From NCBI GenBank assembly GCA_016219185.1, contig JACRBZ010000078.1:68810-132809 (forward strand): a DNA stretch of 64,000 nucleotides. The letters are read 5' to 3'. This DNA is from Deltaproteobacteria bacterium. GTDB lineage: Bacteria > Desulfobacterota > Desulfobacteria > Desulfobacterales > Desulfatirhabdiaceae. Of the stretch, positions 8,120 to 17,388 are shown piece by piece. A program made the translations under genes and the position numbers. The first letter of the stretch is position 1; each line of letters begins with the position of its first letter. Below the pieces are notes generated by a model that ran no database searches, was not told where the DNA came from, and worked only from the letters and a program-made list of their open reading frames with translations.

Positions 8120-10843
8120 TTACTCTCTTAGCGCCGCATGCGCCGCTGCCAGGCGTGCAATGGGAACCCGGAACGGAGAGCAGGACACGTAAGTCAGCCC
8201 CAATTCATGGCATAAATGGATGGACTGGGGATCCCCGCCATGTTCTCCGCAGATTCCGCATTCAAGATCGGGTTTAACGGACCGGCCTTTTTTCAGGGCG
8301 GTTTTCATCAGCTCTCCCACGCCTTCCCGGTCGATGGTGGTAAAAGGATTGTGCGGCAAAATACCTGCTTCCAGGTAATGAACCAGAAAACTGGCTTCAG
8401 CGTCATCTCGTGAAATTCCAAAAGTCGTTTGCGTCAGGTCATTGGTTCCAAAGGAAAAGAATTCGGCATATTCGGCGATCTTATCGGCTGTCAGCGCCGC
8501 ACGGGGGATCTCGATCATGGTCCCGAATTTATAATCGATTTCCATGCCCCAGTCTTCCATGACCTTTTTCGCTTCAGCCTCAAGGATCTCGCGTTGGCAC
8601 TTCAACTCGTTCACGTGGCAGGTGAGCGGAATCATGATTTCCGGATGAACGTGAATGCCTTCCTTGGTGGCCATGCAGGCTGCCTCGAAAACCGCCTTGA
8701 CCTGCATGATGGTGACTTCCGGGATGTGGATTCCCAGGCGAACTCCGCGCATTCCCAGCATGGGATTGGATTCTCTCAGATTCTCCAGTCTTTTCAGAAC
8801 TGTTTCCTTGGCGCGGATCTGATTGAGAAGATCATCGAGTTCCGTAAGATTGGCGGCCTGTTTGATTCGAAGCTTTAAATCCGCAAGATCCCGGATCAGA
8901 TCAACATGGTTGGGCAAGAATTCATGAAGCGGCGGATCCAGCAGCCGAACGATGACCGGAAGCCCGTCCATGATCTTGAAGATGCCATAAAAATCTTCCC
9001 GCTGAAACGGCAGAATCATGTCGAGGGCTTCGCGCCTTTCAATGGGAAGATCTGTCATGATCATTTTCTGAACAAAAGGGAGCCGTTCGGTTTCAAAGAA
9101 CATGTGCTCTGAGCGACAGAGTCCGATGCCTTCGGCCCCGTATTCCCTGGCGCGGGCAGCATCCCGCGGGTAGTCGGCATTGGCCCAGACGCCGAGGCGC
9201 CGGTATTTATCCGCCCAGGACAGCAGTTTGATGAGCCAGGGGTCATTGATGTCCGGAATGGTGGTATTGAGTTTCCCGAGGTAAACCTCTCCGACGGTGC
9301 CGTCAATCGAGATCCAGTCCCCTTCCCGAATGACCTTGTCCTGCATCATGATGCGGCGTTTGATCATGTCGATTCTCAGGTCAGTCAGGCCGACCACGGC
9401 CGGTTTTCCAAACTGCCGGGCCACGAGGGCCGCATGGCTGGTTCTGCCGCCCCGGCTGGTCAGGATTCCCTGGGCCGCCAGCATGCCGTGAACATCATCC
9501 GGCCGGGTTTCGGCCCGAACCATGATCACCTGCTTGCCTTCCTGCTTGGCCCATGATTCCGCCAGATTGGCATCCAGCGCCACCACGCCGAAAGCTGCGC
9601 CCGGGGAGACGTTGAGGCCGGTTCCCAGGAAATCGCCCGAAGCCTTGGCCGCCTGTCTGGACTTGCTGTCGAACTGGGGATGGAGAAAAAAATCCACATG
9701 ATCCGGAGTTACTCTCAGGACTGCTTCCTGGCGGGTTATAAGCCCTTCTTCCGCCATGTCCACGGCAATACGGACTGCGGCCTGTGCGGTTCTTTTTCCA
9801 TCGCGGGTCTGCAGCATCCATAGTTTACCTTTTTCAATGGTAAACTCCACATCCTGCATTTCGCGGTAATGATTCTCAAGGCGTCTGGCAATGGCTTCAA
9901 ATTCTGCGTAGGCCCTGGGCATTTCCGATTTCAACTGGGAAATGTCCTTGGTCTGTCGGATTCCGGCCACAACGTCTTCTCCCTGGGCGTTGGTCAGGTA
10001 ATCTCCTTCAATTTTATTATCGCCGGTGGAGCCGTTGCGGGTCATGGCAACGCCGGTGGCGCTGTCGTTACCCATGTTGCCGAAAACCATTGTAACAATG
10101 CTGACAGCGGTACCCAGGTCGTGCGCAATTCCAGCCGCATTCCGGTAGTCTATGGCCCTTTTGCCGTTCCAGCTTTTAAAAACCGCCTCGGTTGCCAGGC
10201 TGAGCTGTTCATAAGGGTCTGTCGGAAATCTATGTTTGGAATGACGTCTGAAAATTTTCTTGAATTCTTCGGTAACAGCCCTCCAGTCCTTGCCGGAAAT
10301 CTCGGCGTCACTTTCAACCCTGGCGCGCTGTCGGGTAGCGGTAATCACTTCTTCGAAATGCTCATCCGGAATGCCCATGACCACACTGCCAAACATCTGA
10401 ATCAGCCGGCGATAGGCATCATAAACAAAGCGCTCATCTTCGGTCAACCGAACCATGCCTTCCGCGGTTTCATCGTTCAGACCGATGTTCAAAACCGTAT
10501 CCATCATGCCTGGCATGGAAAACTTGGCGCCGGACCTGCAGGAGACCAGAAGGGGATTTTCCGCATCGCCGAATGTTTTTCCGGTTCTGGTTTCAACCTC
10601 ATGAAGGGCCTGAAGCTCCTGGTCCCACATGCCTTCGGGAAAAATGCTGCCCGCGGCCAGATAGGCATTGCAGGCTTCGGTGGTTACGGTAAACCCCGGG
10701 GGTACGGGGACTTCGATCCTGGCCATCTCGGCAAGGTTTGCACCCTTGCCGCCCAGAAGGCCGCGAACCGCATCTCGGCTTCCGCCAACATACGCTTCAA
10801 CTTGTTGAACTTCATCAAAGAGATATACCCATTTTCTTGTCAT
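8120..10843 (-). CDS. ppdK: Pyruvate, phosphate dikinase
   Basis: 907 residues, the usual length. It interconverts pyruvate + ATP + phosphate with PEP + AMP + pyrophosphate in the cytoplasm, giving a reversible step between glycolysis and gluconeogenesis. The N-terminal nucleotide-binding domain opens with GGKGANLAEM. The swivelling phospho-histidine domain carries GGRTSHAALVARQFGKP, with the catalytic His in TSHAA. The C-terminal TIM-barrel PEP/pyruvate domain ends with GICGEHGGDP, containing the catalytic Cys. Start ATG 10843 sits behind AAGAGG. The gene is alone on its transcript, divergent from the acyl-CoA synthetase, which fits an anaerobe making PEP from acetyl-CoA-derived pyruvate. 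No accompanying regulatory protein gene is present. Confidence 0.97.
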   Translation of the reverse strand: MTRKWVYLFDEVQQVEAYVGGSRDAVRGLLGGKGANLAEMARIEVPVPPGFTVTTEACNAYLAAGSIFPEGMWDQELQALHEVETRTGKTFGDAENPLLVSCRSGAKFSMPGMMDTVLNIGLNDETAEGMVRLTEDERFVYDAYRRLIQMFGSVVMGIPDEHFEEVITATRQRARVESDAEISGKDWRAVTEEFKKIFRRHSKHRFPTDPYEQLSLATEAVFKSWNGKRAIDYRNAAGIAHDLGTAVSIVTMVFGNMGNDSATGVAMTRNGSTGDNKIEGDYLTNAQGEDVVAGIRQTKDISQLKSEMPRAYAEFEAIARRLENHYREMQDVEFTIEKGKLWMLQTRDGKRTAQAAVRIAVDMAEEGLITRQEAVLRVTPDHVDFFLHPQFDSKSRQAAKASGDFLGTGLNVSPGAAFGVVALDANLAESWAKQEGKQVIMVRAETRPDDVHGMLAAQGILTSRGGRTSHAALVARQFGKPAVVGLTDLRIDMIKRRIMMQDKVIREGDWISIDGTVGEVYLGKLNTTIPDINDPWLIKLLSWADKYRRLGVWANADYPRDAARAREYGAEGIGLCRSEHMFFETERLPFVQKMIMTDLPIERREALDMILPFQREDFYGIFKIMDGLPVIVRLLDPPLHEFLPNHVDLIRDLADLKLRIKQAANLTELDDLLNQIRAKETVLKRLENLRESNPMLGMRGVRLGIHIPEVTIMQVKAVFEAACMATKEGIHVHPEIMIPLTCHVNELKCQREILEAEAKKVMEDWGMEIDYKFGTMIEIPRAALTADKIAEYAEFFSFGTNDLTQTTFGISRDDAEASFLVHYLEAGILPHNPFTTIDREGVGELMKTALKKGRSVKPDLECGICGEHGGDPQSIHLCHELGLTYVSCSPFRVPIARLAAAHAALRE

Positions 10844-11224
10844 CTTTTCTAGCCTCTTTTCCGGTAAATTGTCTTAAGATGTCATATTCGATCTCTTCCC
10901 AGATGAGATAAGGACTGAACCCGGCAACATCGCTTTATCGCCGTCCGTTATACTGTCGCGCCAGTATATATTGCTTATAGAAAAAATGAATTCTCCTGTC
11001 AATCCGGAAAGCCGCAAAACGTCATTGCGGTAAACGGATGCAGCATATTGTTGTTCATTGAGAAGTGAAAAATCGGAACAACTTGACGAGATGATGATCT
11101 TTACATCGCGTGTTAATCAGGGTATTGTCAGTTCGAATCAATGGTAAAGCGATTCGAATGGAAGGTCGGATTTTTGAACCCGGCATCAACACAATATCAA
11201 TCATGCAATCAGGAGTATCGGTAA
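10844..11224. other. Divergent promoter region of ppdK and the acyl-CoA synthetase
   Basis: 381 bases without a supported gene. An 8-bp inverted repeat TTCGAATC (11132-11139)/GATTCGAA (11151-11158) lies about 70 bases before the synthetase start. It could be an operator, or a leader stem for a transcript starting further up. No confident sigma-70 pair was recognised for either gene. Confidence 0.4.
11132..11158. promoter_or_regulatory. Inverted repeat upstream of the acyl-CoA synthetase
   Basis: Two perfect 8-base arms (TTCGAATC and GATTCGAA) are separated by 11 bases; each arm itself contains the palindrome TTCGAA. The position, 67 bases before the ATG, suits a repressor or activator site. 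No cognate regulator gene is adjacent. Confidence 0.3.
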
Positions 11225-13387
11225 ATGGACAAGCTGGATGCCATTTTTTCACCCCAATCAGTTGCTGTCATCGGGGCCTCGACAACGCCGGGAAAAGTCG
11301 GGCACGATATTTTTGCCAATATCCTGAAGGGGGGATACAAGGGAACGCTTTATCCCGTTAATCCCGGTGCCAGATCCATTCTCAGCGTCAGGGCCTATCC
11401 TTCGATAACCCGAATTCCCGATGACATTGATCTGGCAATGATCATCCTGCCGCCGCGGATCTGCCTGAGAGCCGTTGAGGAAGCCATTCAAAAAGGGGTC
11501 AAGGGTATTGTTATCGTGTCCGCGGGTTTCAGGGAAGTGGGGGCCGAAGGGCTTGAGATCGAGAACCGGATCGTCTCCATGTGTCGGCAGGCGGATATCC
11601 GGGTGATCGGGCCGAACTGCCTGGGCGTCATCAACCCCCTTAGCGCCGTGCGACTGAATGCCAGCTTTTCTGCAAGAATGCCCAAACCCGGTAATATTTC
11701 CTTTATCTCGCAAAGCGGAGCGCTGTGTACGGCAGTACTTGACTTTGCCGCGGACCGGGATTTCGGATTTTCAAAATTCATTTCCATCGGCAACAAGGCC
11801 GATGTGGATGAACTGGATCTGCTGCGGTATCTGCATAACGATAAAGATACCGAAGTCATCATGATTTATCTGGAAGAGCTGCGAAGAGGCCATGAATTTA
11901 TAAAAGAAGTCCGGGAAATCACCTCCGGCGAGCGGCCCACCCCGATTCTGGCCATAAAATCGGGCAGAACCCATGCGGGCGCCGCGGCCGCTGCCTCCCA
12001 CACCGGGGCACTGGCAGGCTCCGAGGCGGTTTACGATGCCATTTTCAATCAGTCCGGCATCATTCGGGTGGATTCCATTGATGAGCTCTTTGATTTTGCA
12101 ACCGCCTTTGCTTACAAGAATCTCAGCAATCTGGGCAAGCTGAGAAAAAAGATTCCAGAAGGAAATCGCGTCGCGATTATCACCAATGCCGGTGGTCCCG
12201 GAATTGTGGCGACGGACATGACCGTGTCTTCGGGCCTGAGGCTGGCTCAGTTTCACGGTGAAACCCTGGAAGCCCTTTCGAGCCATCTGCCGCAGACGGC
12301 CAATATCAATAATCCCGTGGATGTGATTGGTGATGCGGCCCAGGATCGGTACGAAAATGCGCTGGCGGCCGTGGTTCGGGATGAAGGTGTTGATGGTGCG
12401 CTGGTAATACTGACCCCCCAGTCCATGACCAACGCGCTGGGTACGGCCGAGGCCATTGCCCGAATCGCCCGGCGCACGCCCAAGCCCATTTTGTGTTGTT
12501 TTATGGGAGTGGTTGATGTTTCCGCCGGGGTCAAATATCTTCAGGAGCAGGGGATTCCGGTTTATAAATTTCCGGAAAACGCGGCCAAAGCCTTCGGTGC
12601 GTTGTATAAATACTCCAGGTGGCTGAACCAACAGGTTCTGGCGGATTTTACTTTTTCGCATGATTCGGATCGGGCATCCCGGATCATAGAAACGTGTATC
12701 AAGCAGGGACAACTCCATCTTGGAGAATTGGAAGGCCTGGATCTGCTGGCCTGTTACGGGTTCCAGGTTCTGCCGACCCGTTTGGCCGGAAGCCCGGAAG
12801 AAGCCGCAGGGATTGCCGATGAGATCGGATATCCGGTTGTTATGAAGGTCGTGTCCCCTCAGATCCTCCACAAATCCGACGCAGGAGGTGTCAAGGTCGG
12901 CCTTCTAACGGCTGAACAGGTAAGGGCGGCCCATGTCGCCATTATCCGGAGTGCGGCAACCTACGATCCAACGGCCCGGATTCGCGGGGTTCTGGTGCAA
13001 AAAATGGCCCCCCGCGGCGAAGAGATCATTCTGGGAATGAACCGGTATCCGGTGTTCGGGCCGCTGGTCATGTTCGGCACCGGCGGCATTTTTGTGGAAG
13101 TGTTTCAGGACGTGATATTCCGATTGGCGCCGTTTCAGCGGAATGCGGCCCGTGCCATGATTCGGGGGATAAAAGGATATCGGCTTTTGGAAGGGTTCAG
13201 GGGCAGGCCCAGAGTTGATCTGACCGTTCTGGAGAAACTGCTGGTTAGCTTTTCGGATCTGGTCTGCCGGCATCCGGAGATTCAGGAAATCGATGTCAAT
13301 CCGCTGCTGGTTCATGCGGAAGGGCAGGGCGCAACCGTTGCCGACTGCCGGATTCTGCTGGCACCTCCTGAAAATAAGGAGGGGTGA
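11225..13387 (+). CDS. Acyl/acetyl-CoA synthetase (NDP-forming), alpha-beta fusion
   Basis: 720 residues. Residues 1-~460 match the CoA-binding/ligase alpha part (SVAVIGAST at 12-20, IGPNCLG, ISQSGAL). The segment SHTGALAGSEAVYDAIF places the phosphorylated His at residue 259, as in archaeal ADP-forming acetyl-CoA synthetases. Residues ~490-715 are the ATP-grasp beta part (PVVMKVVSPQILHKSDAGGV, MFGTGGIFVEV). It makes ATP from acetyl- or acyl-CoA, or activates acids in reverse. Start ATG 11225 has AGGAG eight bases ahead. It is divergent from ppdK and followed 60 bases later by a phosphopantetheinyl transferase gene. The acyl substrate cannot be told from sequence. Confidence 0.92.
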   Translation: MDKLDAIFSPQSVAVIGASTTPGKVGHDIFANILKGGYKGTLYPVNPGARSILSVRAYPSITRIPDDIDLAMIILPPRICLRAVEEAIQKGVKGIVIVSAGFREVGAEGLEIENRIVSMCRQADIRVIGPNCLGVINPLSAVRLNASFSARMPKPGNISFISQSGALCTAVLDFAADRDFGFSKFISIGNKADVDELDLLRYLHNDKDTEVIMIYLEELRRGHEFIKEVREITSGERPTPILAIKSGRTHAGAAAAASHTGALAGSEAVYDAIFNQSGIIRVDSIDELFDFATAFAYKNLSNLGKLRKKIPEGNRVAIITNAGGPGIVATDMTVSSGLRLAQFHGETLEALSSHLPQTANINNPVDVIGDAAQDRYENALAAVVRDEGVDGALVILTPQSMTNALGTAEAIARIARRTPKPILCCFMGVVDVSAGVKYLQEQGIPVYKFPENAAKAFGALYKYSRWLNQQVLADFTFSHDSDRASRIIETCIKQGQLHLGELEGLDLLACYGFQVLPTRLAGSPEEAAGIADEIGYPVVMKVVSPQILHKSDAGGVKVGLLTAEQVRAAHVAIIRSAATYDPTARIRGVLVQKMAPRGEEIILGMNRYPVFGPLVMFGTGGIFVEVFQDVIFRLAPFQRNAARAMIRGIKGYRLLEGFRGRPRVDLTVLEKLLVSFSDLVCRHPEIQEIDVNPLLVHAEGQGATVADCRILLAPPENKEG

Positions 13388-13447
13388 AGATTGCCAGGGG
13401 AATTTCAACCATAAGCGTCTTCAGCCTGTTTACCAGAGTCGTAAGGG

Positions 13448-14047
13448 ATGTGTGTGAAGGTAATTTATCCAGTCATTCTGGCGGTTCCGGAAACGGATCG
13501 CCGGCTGCGGGGCCGGGATAAGGTTATTCGGCTGAGCGCGCTTGCCCGTCATGCCGTATGGCTTTCGGCAAGTCAAAGTGGCATCAAACTCGGTGAGTTG
13601 ATAAAATCGCCGGAAGGCGTGCCGCTTCCGGTTGACGCTTATTTCTGGTCGCTGGCCCATAAAACAGAGTATGTGGCCGGTGTCGTGGCTGATTTTCCCA
13701 TAGGTATTGATATCGAGAAAATCAGACCCTGCGCGCCGGGGCTTTATCGCATGACGGCGGATGAAGCGGAATGGAAACTGGGAGAGGCGGCAGGCGATCT
13801 GCTGTTTTTCCGCTACTGGACGGCCAAAGAAGCGGTGCTGAAATCCGTCGGAATCGGACTGAAAGCGCTTTCCAAATGCCGGGTCATTGCGGTTTTGGAT
13901 GAACATCATCTGATGCTCTCTTACAATCATCAGGAATTTGACGTCGAGCATTTTTATTTCAACGGCCATATCGCCGCCATCCTCGCGCATCCCGCTATCC
14001 GGTGGATGGTTCAGGATATTCCAGATCATGTTGTGTCCGGGACTTAA
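13448..14047 (+). CDS. Sfp-type 4'-phosphopantetheinyl transferase
   Basis: 199 residues with both signature motifs of the family: GIDIEKI (86-92), whose acidic residues bind Mg2+, and WTAKEAVLKSVG (124-135), preceded by FWSLAHK (67-73). The enzyme moves phosphopantetheine from CoA to the serine of carrier proteins of fatty-acid, polyketide or peptide synthases. It lies 60 bases after the acyl-CoA synthetase, probably in the same transcript. No carrier-protein or synthase gene is in view, so its target may be the general ACP or a remote cluster. Start ATG 13448 has TAAGGG very close upstream; the N-terminus is slightly uncertain. Confidence 0.88.
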   Translation: MCVKVIYPVILAVPETDRRLRGRDKVIRLSALARHAVWLSASQSGIKLGELIKSPEGVPLPVDAYFWSLAHKTEYVAGVVADFPIGIDIEKIRPCAPGLYRMTADEAEWKLGEAAGDLLFFRYWTAKEAVLKSVGIGLKALSKCRVIAVLDEHHLMLSYNHQEFDVEHFYFNGHIAAILAHPAIRWMVQDIPDHVVSGT

Positions 14048-14225
14048 GAAAAAACTCAGGTTGTGGAGCAAGTCTTTAAGCCGGATGTTGCATATGCCCT
14101 CCACTAAAGTAAAGATACCGAAGTATTGAGTTGTTTATTTTACGCGTTTATTATAGGCATAAAAAATAAATCAAAAATATGATTCCTTTCATAAGTGTTT
14201 ATAAGATAGTGAAAGCGGAACGAAT

Positions 14226-15800
14226 ATGAAATTTTTTACAACCGAGGGGCCGGTGAACTACCTGGATCATTACTGTCTGCCGCCGCTGGAGCGGTTTGAT
14301 CTGGATGAAATTCTGGATCTGATCGGAAAGAAAAAGTATTTCATTCTGCATGCCCCCCGTCAGACCGGAAAGACGAGCAGCCTTCTGGCTTTGACGAAAT
14401 ATCTCAATCAGGAGGGAACCTTCCGGGCATTGTATGCCAACATCGAAGGCGCTCAGGCAGCCCGGGAGAATCTGGAAATGGGGATGACCGAAGTGGTTCA
14501 GAAGATCGCCCGTTCCGCCAGAGATATGCTGGGAGATGAAAAAGCGGTTGAATTGGCGGCCCGGGTTCTCTCTGCTACGGCTGCAACCGGCGCACTGGAG
14601 GAATTTCTGACTTTCTGGTGCGCTACGTGCACAAAACCGACGGTGCTGATGCTGGATGAAGTGGATGCGCTGATCGGGGACACATTGATCTCTCTTTTAA
14701 GGCAACTGCGAGCCGGTTACCCCAACAGACCCGTACAGTTTCCGCAGAGCGTCATTCTCTGCGGAGTTCGGGACATCAGGGATTACCGGATCCACTCCAG
14801 CAGGGAAAAGACCATTATCACCGGCGGCAGTGCATTCAATGTCAAAGCTAAATCACTCAGAATGGGGGATTTTACGGAACCGGAGGTAAGCACCCTGCTC
14901 AATGAACATACCAGGGAAACGGGTCAGGCATTTGAAACGGAAGCAGAACATCTGATTTGGGAATTGACGAACGGGCAGCCCTGGCTGGTCAACGCGCTGG
15001 CCTACGAAGCCTGTTTCGAGATGAAAGAAGGCAAAGACCGCAGCCATCCGATTACGCCGGAAATGATCCTCGATGCCAAAGAGCGTCTGATTCAGAACCG
15101 GGTGACCCATCTGGATCAGCTTTCCGACAAACTGCGTGAGCCCCGGGTTCGGCGGATTGTCGAACCCATGCTGGCAGGACTCAACCTGGATGACATGAAT
15201 CCGGATGATCTTCAGTATGTGATCGATCTCGGGCTGTGCCGATTGCAATCCGGCGGCCGGATCGAGATTGCCAACCCCGTTTATCGGGAGGTCCTGCCGC
15301 GTACGCTGGCGTTTGTGCCCCAGGCATCGCTGCCCCGGATTTCCCCCACCTGGCTGAAACCGGACGGTAGTCTGAATATCGATCTTCTGCTGGAGTCGTT
15401 TCTGGCGTTCTGGCGCCAGCACGGGGAACCGCTGCTTCGCAGTGCGCCGTATCATGAAATTGCCCCGCATCTGGTTCTGATGGCGTTCATGCACCGGGTG
15501 GTGAATGGCGGCGGCACCATCGACCGGGAATATGCCATCGGCAGCGGGCGGATGGATCTGTGTATCCGTTACGGGAAAGTCATGCTGGCCATCGAGCTAA
15601 AAGTCTGGCGGGACCGGGAGCCGGATCCACTTGCCGAAGGGCTGGAACAGATCGACGGCTATTTGAAGGGATTGTCACTGAACTTTGGCTGGCTGGTCGT
15701 TTTTGACCGAAGAAGCGATCAGCCCCGCATCCGGGAACGAACCTGCACGGAATCTGCCGTAACGGAATCGGGCAGATCGATTACGGTGATTCGGGGATAA
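14226..15800 (+). CDS. AAA ATPase fused to a PD-(D/E)XK nuclease-like domain
   Basis: 524 residues. The N-terminal half is an STAND/AAA_14-like P-loop domain: the Walker A loop reads APRQTGKT (43-50), with a non-canonical first residue, and Walker B VLMLDEVD ends in D144/E145. A winged-helix-like region follows (~270-360). The C-terminus carries a PD-(D/E)XK fold signature, D444 ... E457-L-K459 (RMDLCIRYG ... IELKVW). Such single-gene ATPase-nuclease proteins multiply in genomes and behave like selfish or defence-related genes; the biochemical role is not established. A second, beheaded copy lies at 17389-18465 on the other strand. After the stop at 15800 the same frame continues directly into lipase remnants, so the gene sits against a broken gene. 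Start ATG 14226 follows an AAAGCGGAA stretch. Confidence 0.8.
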   Translation: MKFFTTEGPVNYLDHYCLPPLERFDLDEILDLIGKKKYFILHAPRQTGKTSSLLALTKYLNQEGTFRALYANIEGAQAARENLEMGMTEVVQKIARSARDMLGDEKAVELAARVLSATAATGALEEFLTFWCATCTKPTVLMLDEVDALIGDTLISLLRQLRAGYPNRPVQFPQSVILCGVRDIRDYRIHSSREKTIITGGSAFNVKAKSLRMGDFTEPEVSTLLNEHTRETGQAFETEAEHLIWELTNGQPWLVNALAYEACFEMKEGKDRSHPITPEMILDAKERLIQNRVTHLDQLSDKLREPRVRRIVEPMLAGLNLDDMNPDDLQYVIDLGLCRLQSGGRIEIANPVYREVLPRTLAFVPQASLPRISPTWLKPDGSLNIDLLLESFLAFWRQHGEPLLRSAPYHEIAPHLVLMAFMHRVVNGGGTIDREYAIGSGRMDLCIRYGKVMLAIELKVWRDREPDPLAEGLEQIDGYLKGLSLNFGWLVVFDRRSDQPRIRERTCTESAVTESGRSITVIRG

Positions 15801-17259
15801 CCCGCTTGTCCCATCCGGTTTCTTCAATATGACTGGCGCATGGACATCAACAAGATTGTCAACACCTATTTGATTCCGGCCATCAATGACGCTAAAAAGA
15901 AAACGGGCAAAGACAAGGTTTTGATTATTTCCCACAGCATGGGGGGGGGGGCTGGTGGCATAATTTTTATTCCAACACCACCCAAAAGAACTGTGAAGTC
16001 ACTTTGGGATACAAGCCTTCAGATTGGGAAACCGGTTATATCCATGCTTACTACCATGGTGAAAAAGGGGGAGGCGAGTTGACAGGTCTGAAACAGTTGC
16101 TGCCGATTTATGGATTTTTGGGACATAACGCCAAAAAATCGTTGCAGACAGAGACCAATACTTTTTTGTATGAACTAAACGAAGGGAAATACGCGAATAA
16201 TAAAGCCCGCATGAAGAAACCGAGTGATTTATTAAGTGAGGGGATTCCCACGGCAATGTTCGTTGGATATTCCAAGAGAACGATTGACACGGTCAACGTG
16301 GGGGTTTCCATTACATTTTATGTGGATGGTGCGCCAATCCCGCCTGAAAAGGAAGAGAGTGCGCATATAACCACAGATGGGGATGGGACGGTTTTGGATG
16401 ATAGCGCCGACCTTCCCTGGACAGAAGGCTGGGCGGAAGGGCGGCTTAAAGGCGGTGAACATGCTGAACTTATCAAATTATTTGCCGATGAATTGAAAAC
16501 GTTTATCGACACGGGCGTTGTTCCGGCAGCACAATCGCAGGCTATTGAAGTTGCTGAGGCGGAGGAAGATAATAAAATGCTGTCCATCGCCATTCGAGGT
16601 GATGTGCGGCCCTATCTGGTAGATCCCAATGGACTTGCCGGTGGCATTGATCCGGCCACCGGTGTGTGTGCGGATGCCATTCCGGGAACAGAAATGTCTT
16701 TGCTGGCGAGTGGTGGCAGCATTTCTATTACGGATCCCGTGGACGGACAGTACCACCTGTTCCTGACCGCTGCAAGTGCCACGGACTTCAATCTGGAACT
16801 TAGCCATGGCGATGCAGCATCCTTCTATAACCTGATGCGCACCGGTTTCAATCCTGGACAGACCAGGGAAATCATTTTTAATCTGAATGCCGCAAGCCAG
16901 GAACGGATCACGATTGTCAATCTGCCCCGGGCTCCGAAGGGGCTGAATGCCGATCCATCCGGCGGACAGCAGGCAACGACCATACTGAGCTGGGAGCCGG
17001 TCGTTGGAGGGGCTTTCGCAGTGACCGGGTACAACATATATTCCAAAACCACTACCGAGCCCCGGTTTTCAAAGATCGGCACCACAGCATCAGCTTCCTT
17101 TGCTACCGGCCACTCCTGGTCGGGTACGGACGATGTAGCCAAATCCTTGCAGGAATTCAGCCTGAAACCAGTTTCAATCTTGCGGCGGATGTGGACGGGG
17201 ATGGGAAAATCGGCATGGCGGAAGCGATTTACATCATGCGGAAGGTTGCCGGGTTGTAA
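15801..17259 (+). pseudogene. Broken LCAT/PGAP1-type lipase with FN3 and dockerin-like tail
   Basis: Remnants of one protein read in three frames. Immediately after the AAA gene's stop comes FLQYDWRMDINK and VLIISHSMGG, the YDWR and GHSMGG-like nucleophile-elbow motifs of lipases. A run of 11 G (15941-15951) then breaks the frame. A second frame (about 15953-17130) continues with lipase-like text (DGDGTVL near the catalytic Asp), a fibronectin-III-like segment (PKGLNADPSGG ... TGYNIY), and then shifts again. The last frame ends with QILAGIQPETSFNLAAD and VDGDGKIGMAEAIYI, a dockerin/EF-hand repeat stopping at TAA 17259. The N-terminus, including any signal peptide, is missing. It was probably an exported esterase anchored by a dockerin-like module. 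Confidence 0.75.
15941..15951 (+). repeat. G11 homopolymer in the lipase remnant
   Basis: Eleven consecutive G residues directly after the Ser codon region of the lipase GHSMGG motif. Six Gs after the AT would restore SMGGLVA, so the tract looks expanded by slippage. It is a frame-breaking site here and also a place where sequencing or assembly errors are likely. Confidence 0.9.
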
Positions 17260-17289
17260 AAAAAGCATGTCAGGCTGGACGGTATTCGT

Positions 17290-17366
17290 GTAAATAGGTC
17301 AGGGAGTTCCAAAAAGCAGGAACACCCTGACCTGCAACAGGTGGTTGGCCTGCTTGACCTATTTAC
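17290..17366. repeat. Nested inverted repeats between two pseudogenes
   Basis: An outer pair, GTAAATAGGTCA (17290-17301) and TGACCTATTTAC (17355-17366), is perfect over 12 bases. An inner pair, GGTCAGGGAGTTCC and GGAACACCCTGACC (about 17297-17332), matches except one position. The 77-base block separates the 3' ends of the broken lipase and the truncated AAA/nuclease gene. It could be a two-way transcription stop or a tiny MITE-like or IS-end remnant; no target duplication was seen. Confidence 0.6.
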
Positions 17367-17388
17367 ATTTGTAATGGAAACGAATTAA

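Noticed and set aside
9869..10852. 327-codon plus-strand frame
   Set aside because: It is the antisense shadow of ppdK, with Gly/Phe/His-rich text and no family likeness.
11771..12871. 366-codon minus-strand frame
   Set aside because: Antisense of the acyl-CoA synthetase, whose motifs are complete.
15941..15951. G11 tract as a phase-variation switch
   Set aside because: No length of the tract restores a full lipase, since further breaks follow, so switching would have no product.
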